From assembly GCA_963790965.1 (NCBI GenBank), contig CAWBQO010000006.1:1-64000 (forward strand): a DNA stretch of 64,000 nt, read 5' to 3'. A program made the translations under genes and the position numbers. Positions within the stretch are counted from its first letter, which is position 1. Each line of letters starts with the position of its first letter. Positions 24,299-32,162 of the stretch are shown here, piece after piece. The notes beneath the pieces are model-generated. The model was given only the letters and a program-made list of their open reading frames with translations. It did not search any database and was not told the origin of the DNA. The stretch comes from CAWBQO01 sp963790965 (GTDB lineage: Bacteria > Bacteroidota > Rhodothermia > Rhodothermales > DASSAV01).

Positions 24299-27200
24299 TT
24301 ACGAACGGAAACACGCGACAAATTCATCGCGGTCCAGCAGCCAGAGACCTGTCGAGGCCACCTTCTCCCCGGTAATGGCCTCCCAGTGAGTCGCGTACGT
24401 GGTAAGCTGGGGCGAATAGGTGGCCCGGAGCCGTGCCGGTGCGCCTTCATCAGACGCCGCGTCGGTCTTGAAGTCGATGATTTGCCACCCGTCCGGCGTT
24501 CGGTACACGAGGTCTATCACGCCTCGGATCAACCCGTCATCCATGCCTGCGCCGAAGGGGACCTCTGTCAGCACGGAATGCGGCAGCGCCCGCACCGCTT
24601 TGATCCCGGCCCACAGCGCCGACCCGCAGAAGGCGGAGAAGCTTTTCAACGCGGGTTCCGCATAACCCAAATCGGCACCCTCCTCCGTGAGCAGGGCGCG
24701 GACGAGCACCGGCACGTCCTTTTCCGCTATTCGCCCCGCGATGAAGGCGTCCATCAACCGGTGCATGACGCGGCCGTACGCCACCCCGCGCCCCGTACCT
24801 TTGGGCACAACGATGGCCGCGCCGCCCTCGTGTTCGGTCGCCACGTGCGACTGATAGGAGGACGCCGCCAGAGAGGCGTCCAGTCCATAGTCGCCGGACC
24901 CGAACGTTGAAGAAACATGCCGGACCTGAGGAAAGGCTGTTTCGTGATGCTCTAGTTCCTCCACGTGTTCCAGCCCGTCGTGCAGCGCGTCCCAGTAGAG
25001 CGGCTTGTACTCGCCTTTTTTGTCCCGGTACTCGGATACGACCAGCATCCGCTCTGCCCGCGTCGCTGCAACGTACAGGAGCCGGTTATGCTCGGCCTCC
25101 TCAAACTGCTGCTCTTCACGTTCGTGTTCTGGCCAGTCGGCCGGCGCAAAGGCCAGACCCGCAGGCCGGTCTTCAAACCCTTTCCCGTAGACCGGCAGCA
25201 CCACGCGCGGCTCGCCTCCGAATCGCGACACGTGAATCGTCGTCTTGTAGAGCTTGCTCATGGGCGAGTAGGGATCGACGAGGAAGACGACCGGCGCTTC
25301 CAGTCCCTTCGCTTTGTGCAAGTTCATCAGACGCACGGCCGACGGCCGGCCACTACCTGCACCGCTGCCGGTTTCCAGCGATAGGCCGTCCGTCTTGTCG
25401 CCGCGGGCCGCAAGGTCGTGCAGCCGCTCGCGAAGCAGGGTCCAATCGGAAGACGCCTCCGCTGCGACGTCGTCGGCGATAGCCAGGATCTTGAGCAAGC
25501 CGCCCGCGCGCGTCGACCCGCCTCTGCCCGTCGCGGAGAGCGCCAGTAGCCCCGTTTCCTGTAGCAAACCTTCGAGCGCCGCCTGCGGCGGGAGCGTCGC
25601 GAACAAGGATTTCGCTCGGCGAATGAGGCCACAAGCCGCCTCGAATCGCGCGCGCAAAGGAGCCTCGAGTGCTTCCGGCACGTCGGAGGTGGCGATGAAC
25701 TTTCCGCCTGCGCTGTGAAAGGCGAAGAAATCAGCGTCCGATAATCCCGCAAGCGGGCCGCGCAGATAGGCGACGAACGTCACCGAGTCGTTGGGATCGT
25801 AGACAACGTCGAGCACCGTCAGAAGGGCGCGCAAGTCCTCCGAATCGCCGAGCTTACCGGCACCGGTAAGTTCGAACGGGATTCCCGCCGCTTCGAGCGC
25901 GTCTGCGTACACGTCGAGCCTGCCGGTATAATAGGTCAGGATCATGAAGTCGCCGTATGCCGGGTCTGCCGGAACGAGACCGGCGTCCACATACCGCTGC
26001 CGCAGCGGCGGGTCCTCATTGCGCACCATCGCGGCAATGAAACCGGCTATTCGGCGCGCCTCCTGCGCCGCGATGGGTGCCGCATAGTTGCTGGGGACGC
26101 CTTCTGTTGTGATCTTGCGCACGCGCGACAAATCATGAACGTCCTCCTTGGCCTCGGAAGGCAGGAGCGGACCAAATGGCGCCTGGTACGGACCTTCCGG
26201 ATGCTTGCCGAAGATGTCCGGGAAACCTTGATTAACCCATCCGCACAGGTTTCCGTGTGCCCGAAAGGAACGGTTGAGATAGACCACCTGCCCCGACACT
26301 TCCATCCGCCGGCGCACAAAGTCAAACGTCTCGAAGTCCGCCCGGCGAAACCGGTACACCGACTGTTTACCGTCCCCAACGAGAAAGAGCCGCCCGGGCG
26401 AGGGCCGTAGCACGGTCCAGTCCGGCTCCTCTACGCGCTCCGTATCGCTGAGATAGAACAGAATCTCGGCCTGCACCGGGTCGGTATCTTGAAACTCATC
26501 CACAAAAAGGTACTGGAACCGGTCCTGAAACAGTCTGCGAACGTCCGGCCGATCCCGCAACAGGTCGCGTGTGCGAAGCAGCAAATCGTTGAACGTCAGG
26601 ACGCCTTGTTGCAGCCGGTCCGCCTCGAAAATGCCTACGGCAGGCCTCACGAAGTCGGCCAGCTGCGCATACACGTAGGCCCTCCACTGGGCCAGGGGAT
26701 CTCTGAGGCCTCTCGCGAACTGGGGCAGGAGGTCGTCTCTCAGCATTTTTGCGTACTTCCCGTCCGGCCATCTCGCCAGCGTCACCTTTCCCTTTGGTGC
26801 ATCGCCGTCGGCACCTGAGACAGCGCCCGCCATGATCAGCAGAAAGCGGGCCTGGTCCTCGACTGCTTCCAAGCCGACGTTATCCGCGAACAACTGCGCC
26901 GTCCTGAATGCTAACTGCGCATCATCGAACCCTTCCGGCTTGATTGGAGCGGCCGATATCTGGGGTCCGACCTCCTCCAGGAGCGCCAGCGCCAGGGAAA
27001 CCGGGGATTGCAAGTCCGGCTCCTCTGCATCGGGATTGTGGAGCGGAAGGTCTGAAAACTCGCAGAGCCGCTTAAAAAAGCTGCTCAAGTGATACCGGCT
27101 GACGCCGAGGCGTGCCACGCGCTCGGCCTGTTCCGCCGGAGCGGTCCGAAGGTAGGAGCGCCAAGCTTCGTCCTGCAGTTTGTCCGCTTCGCGGGCATCG

Positions 27201-27619
27201 ACCTCGCGGAACTCGGGAGTGAGTTTCGCCGCGAGAGGCCGCTCGCGCAGAAGTCGCCCGCAGAAAGAATGGATCGTGCCGATGAAGCACTGATCGATCT
27301 GCCGCAGCGCCGCGCCGAGCGCGGAGGCGGTACGCGGCGGGGCATCGGTGGCGGCCTCCTGCAGCCGCTGAAAGAACCGCTCCTGCATCTCTCCGGCCGC
27401 TTTGCGCGTGAACGTGATTGCCGCGATCTGCGCGACCGGCACGCCCGTCGACACCAGTGCCACCATGCGCCCGATCATCTCGTGCGTCTTTCCCGCTCCG
27501 GCACCTGCGAGCACCATGATGTTCTCGCCAAGAACGGACCCGATCACCTCGCGCGCAAGGCGGTCTTGCTCGGCAATCTCCAGAACGGCTTCGGAACCAA
27601 ACGCTTCTAACATATTCAC
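24299..27619 (-). CDS. UvrD-type helicase/exonuclease, AddA/RecB-like
   Basis: A 1106-residue enzyme for double-strand break end processing. Helicase domain: Walker A AGAGAGKTHEM (38-48), ITFTRKAAGEMQER (motif Ia), Walker B FVDEFQDTDPVQAE, GDGKQSVYRFRRAD (motif III), LNRSFRAHGNL (motif IV), MNLHKAKGLEAPVVFL (motif V) and LLYVAATRAERML (motif VI). The C-terminal nuclease has GRVMHRLMDAF and RGVIDLVYR...IIDFKTD, the RecB nuclease triad. Layout equals AddA/RecB. No AddB or RecC/RecD gene is adjacent. Upstream, a CGTACCTTG element (27692-27684, minus strand) may be the promoter. Confidence 0.9.
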   Translation of the reverse strand: MNMLEAFGSEAVLEIAEQDRLAREVIGSVLGENIMVLAGAGAGKTHEMIGRMVALVSTGVPVAQIAAITFTRKAAGEMQERFFQRLQEAATDAPPRTASALGAALRQIDQCFIGTIHSFCGRLLRERPLAAKLTPEFREVDAREADKLQDEAWRSYLRTAPAEQAERVARLGVSRYHLSSFFKRLCEFSDLPLHNPDAEEPDLQSPVSLALALLEEVGPQISAAPIKPEGFDDAQLAFRTAQLFADNVGLEAVEDQARFLLIMAGAVSGADGDAPKGKVTLARWPDGKYAKMLRDDLLPQFARGLRDPLAQWRAYVYAQLADFVRPAVGIFEADRLQQGVLTFNDLLLRTRDLLRDRPDVRRLFQDRFQYLFVDEFQDTDPVQAEILFYLSDTERVEEPDWTVLRPSPGRLFLVGDGKQSVYRFRRADFETFDFVRRRMEVSGQVVYLNRSFRAHGNLCGWVNQGFPDIFGKHPEGPYQAPFGPLLPSEAKEDVHDLSRVRKITTEGVPSNYAAPIAAQEARRIAGFIAAMVRNEDPPLRQRYVDAGLVPADPAYGDFMILTYYTGRLDVYADALEAAGIPFELTGAGKLGDSEDLRALLTVLDVVYDPNDSVTFVAYLRGPLAGLSDADFFAFHSAGGKFIATSDVPEALEAPLRARFEAACGLIRRAKSLFATLPPQAALEGLLQETGLLALSATGRGGSTRAGGLLKILAIADDVAAEASSDWTLLRERLHDLAARGDKTDGLSLETGSGAGSGRPSAVRLMNLHKAKGLEAPVVFLVDPYSPMSKLYKTTIHVSRFGGEPRVVLPVYGKGFEDRPAGLAFAPADWPEHEREEQQFEEAEHNRLLYVAATRAERMLVVSEYRDKKGEYKPLYWDALHDGLEHVEELEHHETAFPQVRHVSSTFGSGDYGLDASLAASSYQSHVATEHEGGAAIVVPKGTGRGVAYGRVMHRLMDAFIAGRIAEKDVPVLVRALLTEEGADLGYAEPALKSFSAFCGSALWAGIKAVRALPHSVLTEVPFGAGMDDGLIRGVIDLVYRTPDGWQIIDFKTDAASDEGAPARLRATYSPQLTTYATHWEAITGEKVASTGLWLLDRDEFVACFRS

Positions 27620-27751
27620 TACAGCACCGTCCTCCCCGGAAGCAGGACCATTACCGGTGCATTGCTAAAACAAACCTGCCGTTCAAGGTACGAAAGATCG
27701 ACGCCCCTATGCGCGCGCGCCGCCACGTTTTGCACGTTCCGAGTCGCCCTT

Positions 27752-30022
27752 CTACATTTCCATCGCGGCGGGTATGGCACGCTCGTACGGTTCCCTCAGT
27801 TCGGCGGTCGAGAGATGCAGGAGGCTTTCGCCGCCGGCAGAGAGGCGGAGTCCCTCTTGCGTCACCGTGCCGATCCGAGTCGCCCGCGCGCCGTGCTCCC
27901 GGGCCGCTCGCTGCAGGGCTTCCAGGTTCTCCGTCAGGGCGGAAACGACGACGCGCGACTGCGCCTCGCCAAAGAGCACGGCGTCCAGCCGCGCCCCGGC
28001 CCTTTCCGGAAGGTCTATCTCTGCCCCCCGTCCGCTGAACAGGGCGGCTTCGGCCAGGCAAACCGCCAGTCCTCCGTCCGACACGTCATGCGCGCTGCGG
28101 ACTAAGCCGTTCCGTATCATCGCCGCGAGTGCGCCCTGCACCGCCTGTTCTTCCGGTAGCACGAAGTGCGGCGCGTCTCCCTCCGTCTTACCCTGAACGA
28201 CGGACAGGTACTCGGAGGCCTCGATGCCCCCGGCCTGCCACCACCCCGCCGGCGTAAGCAGCAGTACGGCGTCGCCCGCGGCCTGGAAGCCGGAGGGCGT
28301 CGCGTGCCGTTCGGCATCTTCCACGAGGCCGAGCATTCCGATCACGGGCGTCGGGAAAACGGCTCCTTCCGGGTTCTCATTGTAAAAAGACACGTTTCCG
28401 CCCGTGACGGGCGTCCCGAAGGCGCGGCACGCCTCGCCCATCCCGGCGACGGCCTCCGTAAAGACCCAGTACACCTCCGGTTTGTACGGATTCCCGAAGT
28501 TGAGGCAGTTCGTGATCGCCAGCGGCCTGCCCCCGGCACACACGACGTTTCGCGCCGCCTCCGCCACGGCGATCTGCCCGCCCTTCCTCGGATTAAGGTA
28601 GACGTACCGGCCGTTGCAATCCGTCTTCATTGCCAGCGCCCGGTTTGTCCCCTTGATCCGCACGACCGCAGCGTCGCTGGGGCCGGGGCCTACGAGCGTG
28701 TTCGTGCGCACCATCGTGTCGTACTGCTCATAAACCCACCGCTTGGAGGCGATGTTGGGCGAGCCGAGCAGGCGTACGAGCACACTTGCCGCCTCCCCCG
28801 GCTCCACATCCTGCAGCCTGTCGAGCGCAAAGGCAGCCGTCTTGTCGAGGTAAGCAGGACGCTTGCGCTCCCGGTGGTAAACCGGCGCACCTCCGCCGAG
28901 AACCAGGTGCTCGGCAGGGACGTCAGCCACGAGTTCGCCGTGTTGGAACACCCTCACCCGGCCGTCGCCCGTCACCTCGCCGATCTCGGCCGCGTGCAAA
29001 TCCCACTTTTCGAACACGGCAAGCAGCGCCGCTTCCCTGCCTTTCTCGCACACGATCAGCATACGCTCCTGACTTTCGGAGAGCATGATCTCGTAGGGCG
29101 ACATGCCGGCCTCGCGGATCGGCACCCGGTCGAGGTGCAGCGTCATGCCACTGGCTCCCTTGGCGCTCATCTCGCACGAGGAGCAGGTGATCCCGGCCGC
29201 CCCCATGTCCTGAATGCCGACGACCGCGCCGCTCCCGATCACTTCGAGACTGGCCTCGAGGAGTAGCTTTTCCGTAAATGGATCGCCCACCTGCACGCTC
29301 GGGCGCTTGCTTTCACTGGCCTCGGAGATCTCTTCCGACGCGAACGTAGCCCCGTGTATCCCGTCGCGCCCGGTCGAGGAGCCGACGATGAAAACCGGGT
29401 TTCCGATGCCCTCGGCAATGGCCGACGCCGTATGCCCGACCTTCACCACACCGACACTCATCGCGTTCACGAGCGGATTGCCTTCGTACGACGGATCGAA
29501 GTAGACATCTCCCGCAACCGTGGGCACACCGAACGAATTTCCGTAGTCGCTGATTCCCCGCACGACGCCATCGAAAAGGTACCGCACGCGCGGCGTCTCG
29601 AGGCTCCCGAAGCGCAGCGAGTCGAGGGAGGCAATCGGCCGGGCACCCATGGTGAAGATGTCCCGGTGAATGCCGCCCACGCCCGTCGCCGCGCCCTGGT
29701 ACGGTTCGACGGCCGACGGGTGGTTGTGCGACTCTATCTTGAAAGCAACCGCAAGGCCGTCGCCAATATCGACCAGTCCGGCATTCTCCTCCCCCGCTCC
29801 GACGAGGAGCGCCCCCCCTTCGCGCGGCAGCGTCTTGAGGATGGCGATGGAGTTCTTGTAGGAACAGTGCTCGCTCCACATCACCGAGTAAATGCCGAGT
29901 TCTGTGAAGGTCGGCGTCCGGCCCAGCCTCTCGACAACCCAACCGTACTCCTCGTCGGTGAGTCCGTGGGCGCGGGCGAGTTCCGGCGTGACTTCGGGTT
30001 CGATGGCGGGAAGTGGCGGCAT
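27752..30022 (-). CDS. purL: Phosphoribosylformylglycinamidine synthase, large subunit
   Basis: A small-type PurL (756 residues from ATG 30022) that makes FGAM from FGAR, ATP and the ammonia delivered by PurQ. Characteristic blocks: EVTPELARAHGLTDEEYGWV at the N-terminus, MWSEHCSYKNS, ESHNHPSAVEPYQGAATGVG, RDIFTMGARPIASLDSLRFG, DMGAAGITCSSCEMSAKG and NCLNFGNPYKPEVYW. The frame opens twelve codons earlier at 30058. The later ATG is chosen because the promoter-like element sits at 30066-30075 and the first residues (MPRPPAQPQTPL) are not conserved-looking. Partner purQ is at 14127-14834. Confidence 0.95.
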   Translation of the reverse strand: MPPLPAIEPEVTPELARAHGLTDEEYGWVVERLGRTPTFTELGIYSVMWSEHCSYKNSIAILKTLPREGGALLVGAGEENAGLVDIGDGLAVAFKIESHNHPSAVEPYQGAATGVGGIHRDIFTMGARPIASLDSLRFGSLETPRVRYLFDGVVRGISDYGNSFGVPTVAGDVYFDPSYEGNPLVNAMSVGVVKVGHTASAIAEGIGNPVFIVGSSTGRDGIHGATFASEEISEASESKRPSVQVGDPFTEKLLLEASLEVIGSGAVVGIQDMGAAGITCSSCEMSAKGASGMTLHLDRVPIREAGMSPYEIMLSESQERMLIVCEKGREAALLAVFEKWDLHAAEIGEVTGDGRVRVFQHGELVADVPAEHLVLGGGAPVYHRERKRPAYLDKTAAFALDRLQDVEPGEAASVLVRLLGSPNIASKRWVYEQYDTMVRTNTLVGPGPSDAAVVRIKGTNRALAMKTDCNGRYVYLNPRKGGQIAVAEAARNVVCAGGRPLAITNCLNFGNPYKPEVYWVFTEAVAGMGEACRAFGTPVTGGNVSFYNENPEGAVFPTPVIGMLGLVEDAERHATPSGFQAAGDAVLLLTPAGWWQAGGIEASEYLSVVQGKTEGDAPHFVLPEEQAVQGALAAMIRNGLVRSAHDVSDGGLAVCLAEAALFSGRGAEIDLPERAGARLDAVLFGEAQSRVVVSALTENLEALQRAAREHGARATRIGTVTQEGLRLSAGGESLLHLSTAELREPYERAIPAAMEM

Positions 30023-30065
30023 GAGCGGCGTTTGTGGTTGTGCGGGGGGCCGTGGCAAGGATCCT

Positions 30066-30075
30066 CAAAGATACG
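30066..30075 (-). promoter_or_regulatory. Promoter-like CGTATCTTTG element upstream of purL
   Basis: CGTATCTTTG on the minus strand, 43 bases before the chosen purL start; the best match in the window to the Bacteroidota box TAnnTTTG. Confidence 0.5.
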
Positions 30076-30246
30076 ACGCAGCGCCGGCCCGTGAGGCGGA
30101 CGCGCGCAGAAGGCGTCGCCTCTCGTAACGGGATGATCGGCTTGTAACAGGCTGTTGCCGCGCGGACCGTACCCGCGAAAGGCGCGTTTCCTTCCTTCCA
30201 GGCAGCCTGCAGAGGGCTGCTGCATGTTTCTATTGAGGGACTTTCC

Positions 30247-31317
30247 ATGTTGGCCGCCGACCATCAAAACCGCGAAAAGCCGTCACCTTCCTTCGCGCAC
30301 CGGGTACTGGTGACCGTTGGAATTGTCGGGGCTGCGCTGCTGCTCCTGTTCTTTTTGCGCGCAACGATAAGCGTGCTGTTGCTGATATTTGCCGGAATCC
30401 TGCTCTCAGTGCTTCTGCACGGCCTCGCGAAGCGCCTGGCGGAGCACACGCCGCTTTCGCACGGCTGGGCGCTCGGCATCGTCATCCTGCTGATCGTGTC
30501 GGCACTCGGCCTCGGGGGCTGGCTCATCGCGCCCGAACTCGCCCGGCAGACCGACCAGCTATCGCAAACCATCCCGCAGTCGCTCGATGCCGTCCAGCAA
30601 ACCATTTCCGAGTATACCTGGGGCGCTTACCTGCTGAAACAGGCACCGGCACCTGACAAAATGCTCGGAAGCGGCGACGTGTGGAGCCGGCTCACCGGCT
30701 TCTTTTCCACGTCCATCGGGATCATCGGCAACACGCTCATCATCATCGGTATCGGCATTTATCTGTCGATCAACCCGTCGCTTTATCAAAACGGCGTGGC
30801 GCTGCTTTTTCCGGAGAGACGACGCCCGCGCGTGCATGAGGTGCTGAAGGCCACCGGAGGCGCGCTCTGGAGCTGGCTCGGCGGACAGCTTATCTCGATG
30901 GCAATCGTCGGCACGCTCACGGGTGTAGGGCTAATGCTGCTCGGGGTGCCGATGGCCCTCGCCCTTGGCATCATCGCCGGGCTTAGCGAGTTCGTGCCCC
31001 TCATCGGCCCCTGGGTTGGTGCCGTACCGGGCATCCTCATTGCGCTCGTGCAAAGCCCGAATCTTGCGCTCTACACGGCCGCGCTCTACCTCGGGGTGCA
31101 GCAGATCGAGAGCAACTTGATCACGCCCATCGTCATGAAGAAGGCCGTCTCCCTGCCGCCCGCCCTCACGATCTCCGCTACGATCCTCGCGGGCGCGCTC
31201 TTTGGCATCGCGGGCGTGCTCTTGGCCACGCCGCTGGCTGTCGCGACGATGGTGCTTATCCGAATGGTCTACATCCACGACCTTCTGGGCGATGAGGACG
31301 TAGAGCCTGTGCCCTGA
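30247..31317 (+). CDS. AI-2E family transporter (PerM/TqsA-like), intact copy
   Basis: A 356-residue integral membrane protein of the AI-2 exporter superfamily (PerM, YdiK, TqsA). Family features: N-terminal helix pairs (VTVGIVGAALLLLFFL and LLLIFAGILLSVLLHGLAKR), a central soluble segment (residues ~90-190), then GVPMALALGIIAGLSEFVPLIGPWVGAVPG and YLGVQQIESNLITPIVMKKAVSLPPALTI with the family's P-P-x-L-T/V. The export substrate is unknown; many members move protons, sodium or other ions. The last 276 bases, exactly to the stop codon, recur at 36119-36394. Confidence 0.9.
   Translation: MLAADHQNREKPSPSFAHRVLVTVGIVGAALLLLFFLRATISVLLLIFAGILLSVLLHGLAKRLAEHTPLSHGWALGIVILLIVSALGLGGWLIAPELARQTDQLSQTIPQSLDAVQQTISEYTWGAYLLKQAPAPDKMLGSGDVWSRLTGFFSTSIGIIGNTLIIIGIGIYLSINPSLYQNGVALLFPERRRPRVHEVLKATGGALWSWLGGQLISMAIVGTLTGVGLMLLGVPMALALGIIAGLSEFVPLIGPWVGAVPGILIALVQSPNLALYTAALYLGVQQIESNLITPIVMKKAVSLPPALTISATILAGALFGIAGVLLATPLAVATMVLIRMVYIHDLLGDEDVEPVP
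31042..31317 (+). repeat. 276-bp direct repeat, left copy (end of the AI-2E gene)
   Basis: Identical to 36119-36394 except for two bases (T/C in the codon after AGCAAC, A/C before ATGGTC). The similarity stops abruptly at both ends: on the right exactly after the stop codon. Same orientation, offset 5077 bases. Confidence 0.95.
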
Positions 31318-31540
31318 CAGCCTGTTGAAAGGAGATGAACTTCAGACGTAACTGAGAAACTCCCAAACAGGCCCGAGGCTGTTTCCCCCTTGAGAGCGAC
31401 AAAGGGGGGGTTCTGCAGCTTTTGAGACCGGCAAAACGCAGGCGTGCTGCACGCAACCCACGCTCTGCTACAGTTCAAAAGCCCTTTGGCGGAGAAGCTT
31501 TGCAAATGTCTGGTAAGTGATCGGCAGCGCTCCGGTAGAG

Positions 31541-31550
31541 CGTATATTTG
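31541..31550 (+). promoter_or_regulatory. Promoter-like CGTATATTTG element
   Basis: CGTATATTTG, 66 bases before the small membrane-protein gene at 31617; a full match to TAnnTTTG. Confidence 0.5.
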
Positions 31551-31616
31551 TCCTGCTGCCCCCCGAGCCGCGATGAGGTTCGTTCCGCGGTCGTTCATCT
31601 AAACGGTGTGTCGAAT

Positions 31617-31904
31617 ATGGAAAAGCAGTTGTCCATCGGTAGTCGCTTCGGGCGCGCGGCCATGGGCACGATGGGTCTCTGGGCCCTCGTCTTCATCATC
31701 CTGCCCACCGAACAAGTCTGGCAGTCATGGCCCGATGGGGCCGTGTCCCTGTTGACGATTGTCTCTGCCCCTGCGGTATACGTCCTGTTTTTCCTTGCCT
31801 CCGCCCACGCCTCGCCCCGAACTCCCGGTGAGCAGCGCAGAGCCGCCATCTACGGCGCAGCGGTCGGCGTCATTCTCGCGACCTTCGGGCAGTACTTCTC
31901 CTGA
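31617..31904 (+). CDS. Small membrane protein of unknown function
   Basis: A 95-residue protein starting MEKQLSIGSRFGRAAMG. Hydrophobic stretches are at about residues 15-30 (AMGTMGLWALVFIILPT), 43-62 (VSLLTIVSAPAVYVLFFLA) and 77-93 (AAIYGAAVGVILATFGQYF), so two or three membrane helices. I recognise no family. ATG 31617 is chosen over upstream starts because a promoter-like element stands 66 bases before it. It is the only plus-strand gene within the repeat-flanked block. Confidence 0.55.
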   Translation: MEKQLSIGSRFGRAAMGTMGLWALVFIILPTEQVWQSWPDGAVSLLTIVSAPAVYVLFFLASAHASPRTPGEQRRAAIYGAAVGVILATFGQYFS

Positions 31905-31920
31905 GAGGCGGCGGCCCGCC

Positions 31921-31962
31921 CTGTCACTGCGAGGAGCGCAGCGACAGAGCGGTCTCATGACG
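31921..31962. repeat. Interspersed repeat of the GTCACTGCGAGGAGCGCAGCGAC type
   Basis: TGTCACTGCGAGGAGCGC, then AGCGACAGAGCGGTCTCATGAC. This matches a short repeat commonly seen scattered between genes in diverse bacteria (GTCATTGCGAGGAGCGAAGCGACG... type). A related GC-rich stretch (TTCGCTGCGCTGCTCATGAAG) follows about 25 bases later. Confidence 0.55.
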
Positions 31963-32162
31963 AGGAGGCAAAGGTCCCGGGAGTGCTTCGCTGCGCTGCT
32001 CATGAAGACGTGGCGGACGTTCACCCTTTCTTATCCTCCTCAGCAGACGGGCGGAGCTTGCCTTGCACGCCTCATAACGCGGCGCAGCCACATCTGGCGT
32101 TCGCCGCGGCTTAAACCCTCTGCCACCTTTAGTCTCTACTTTCTGGCACGCCCTTGCCGCGA

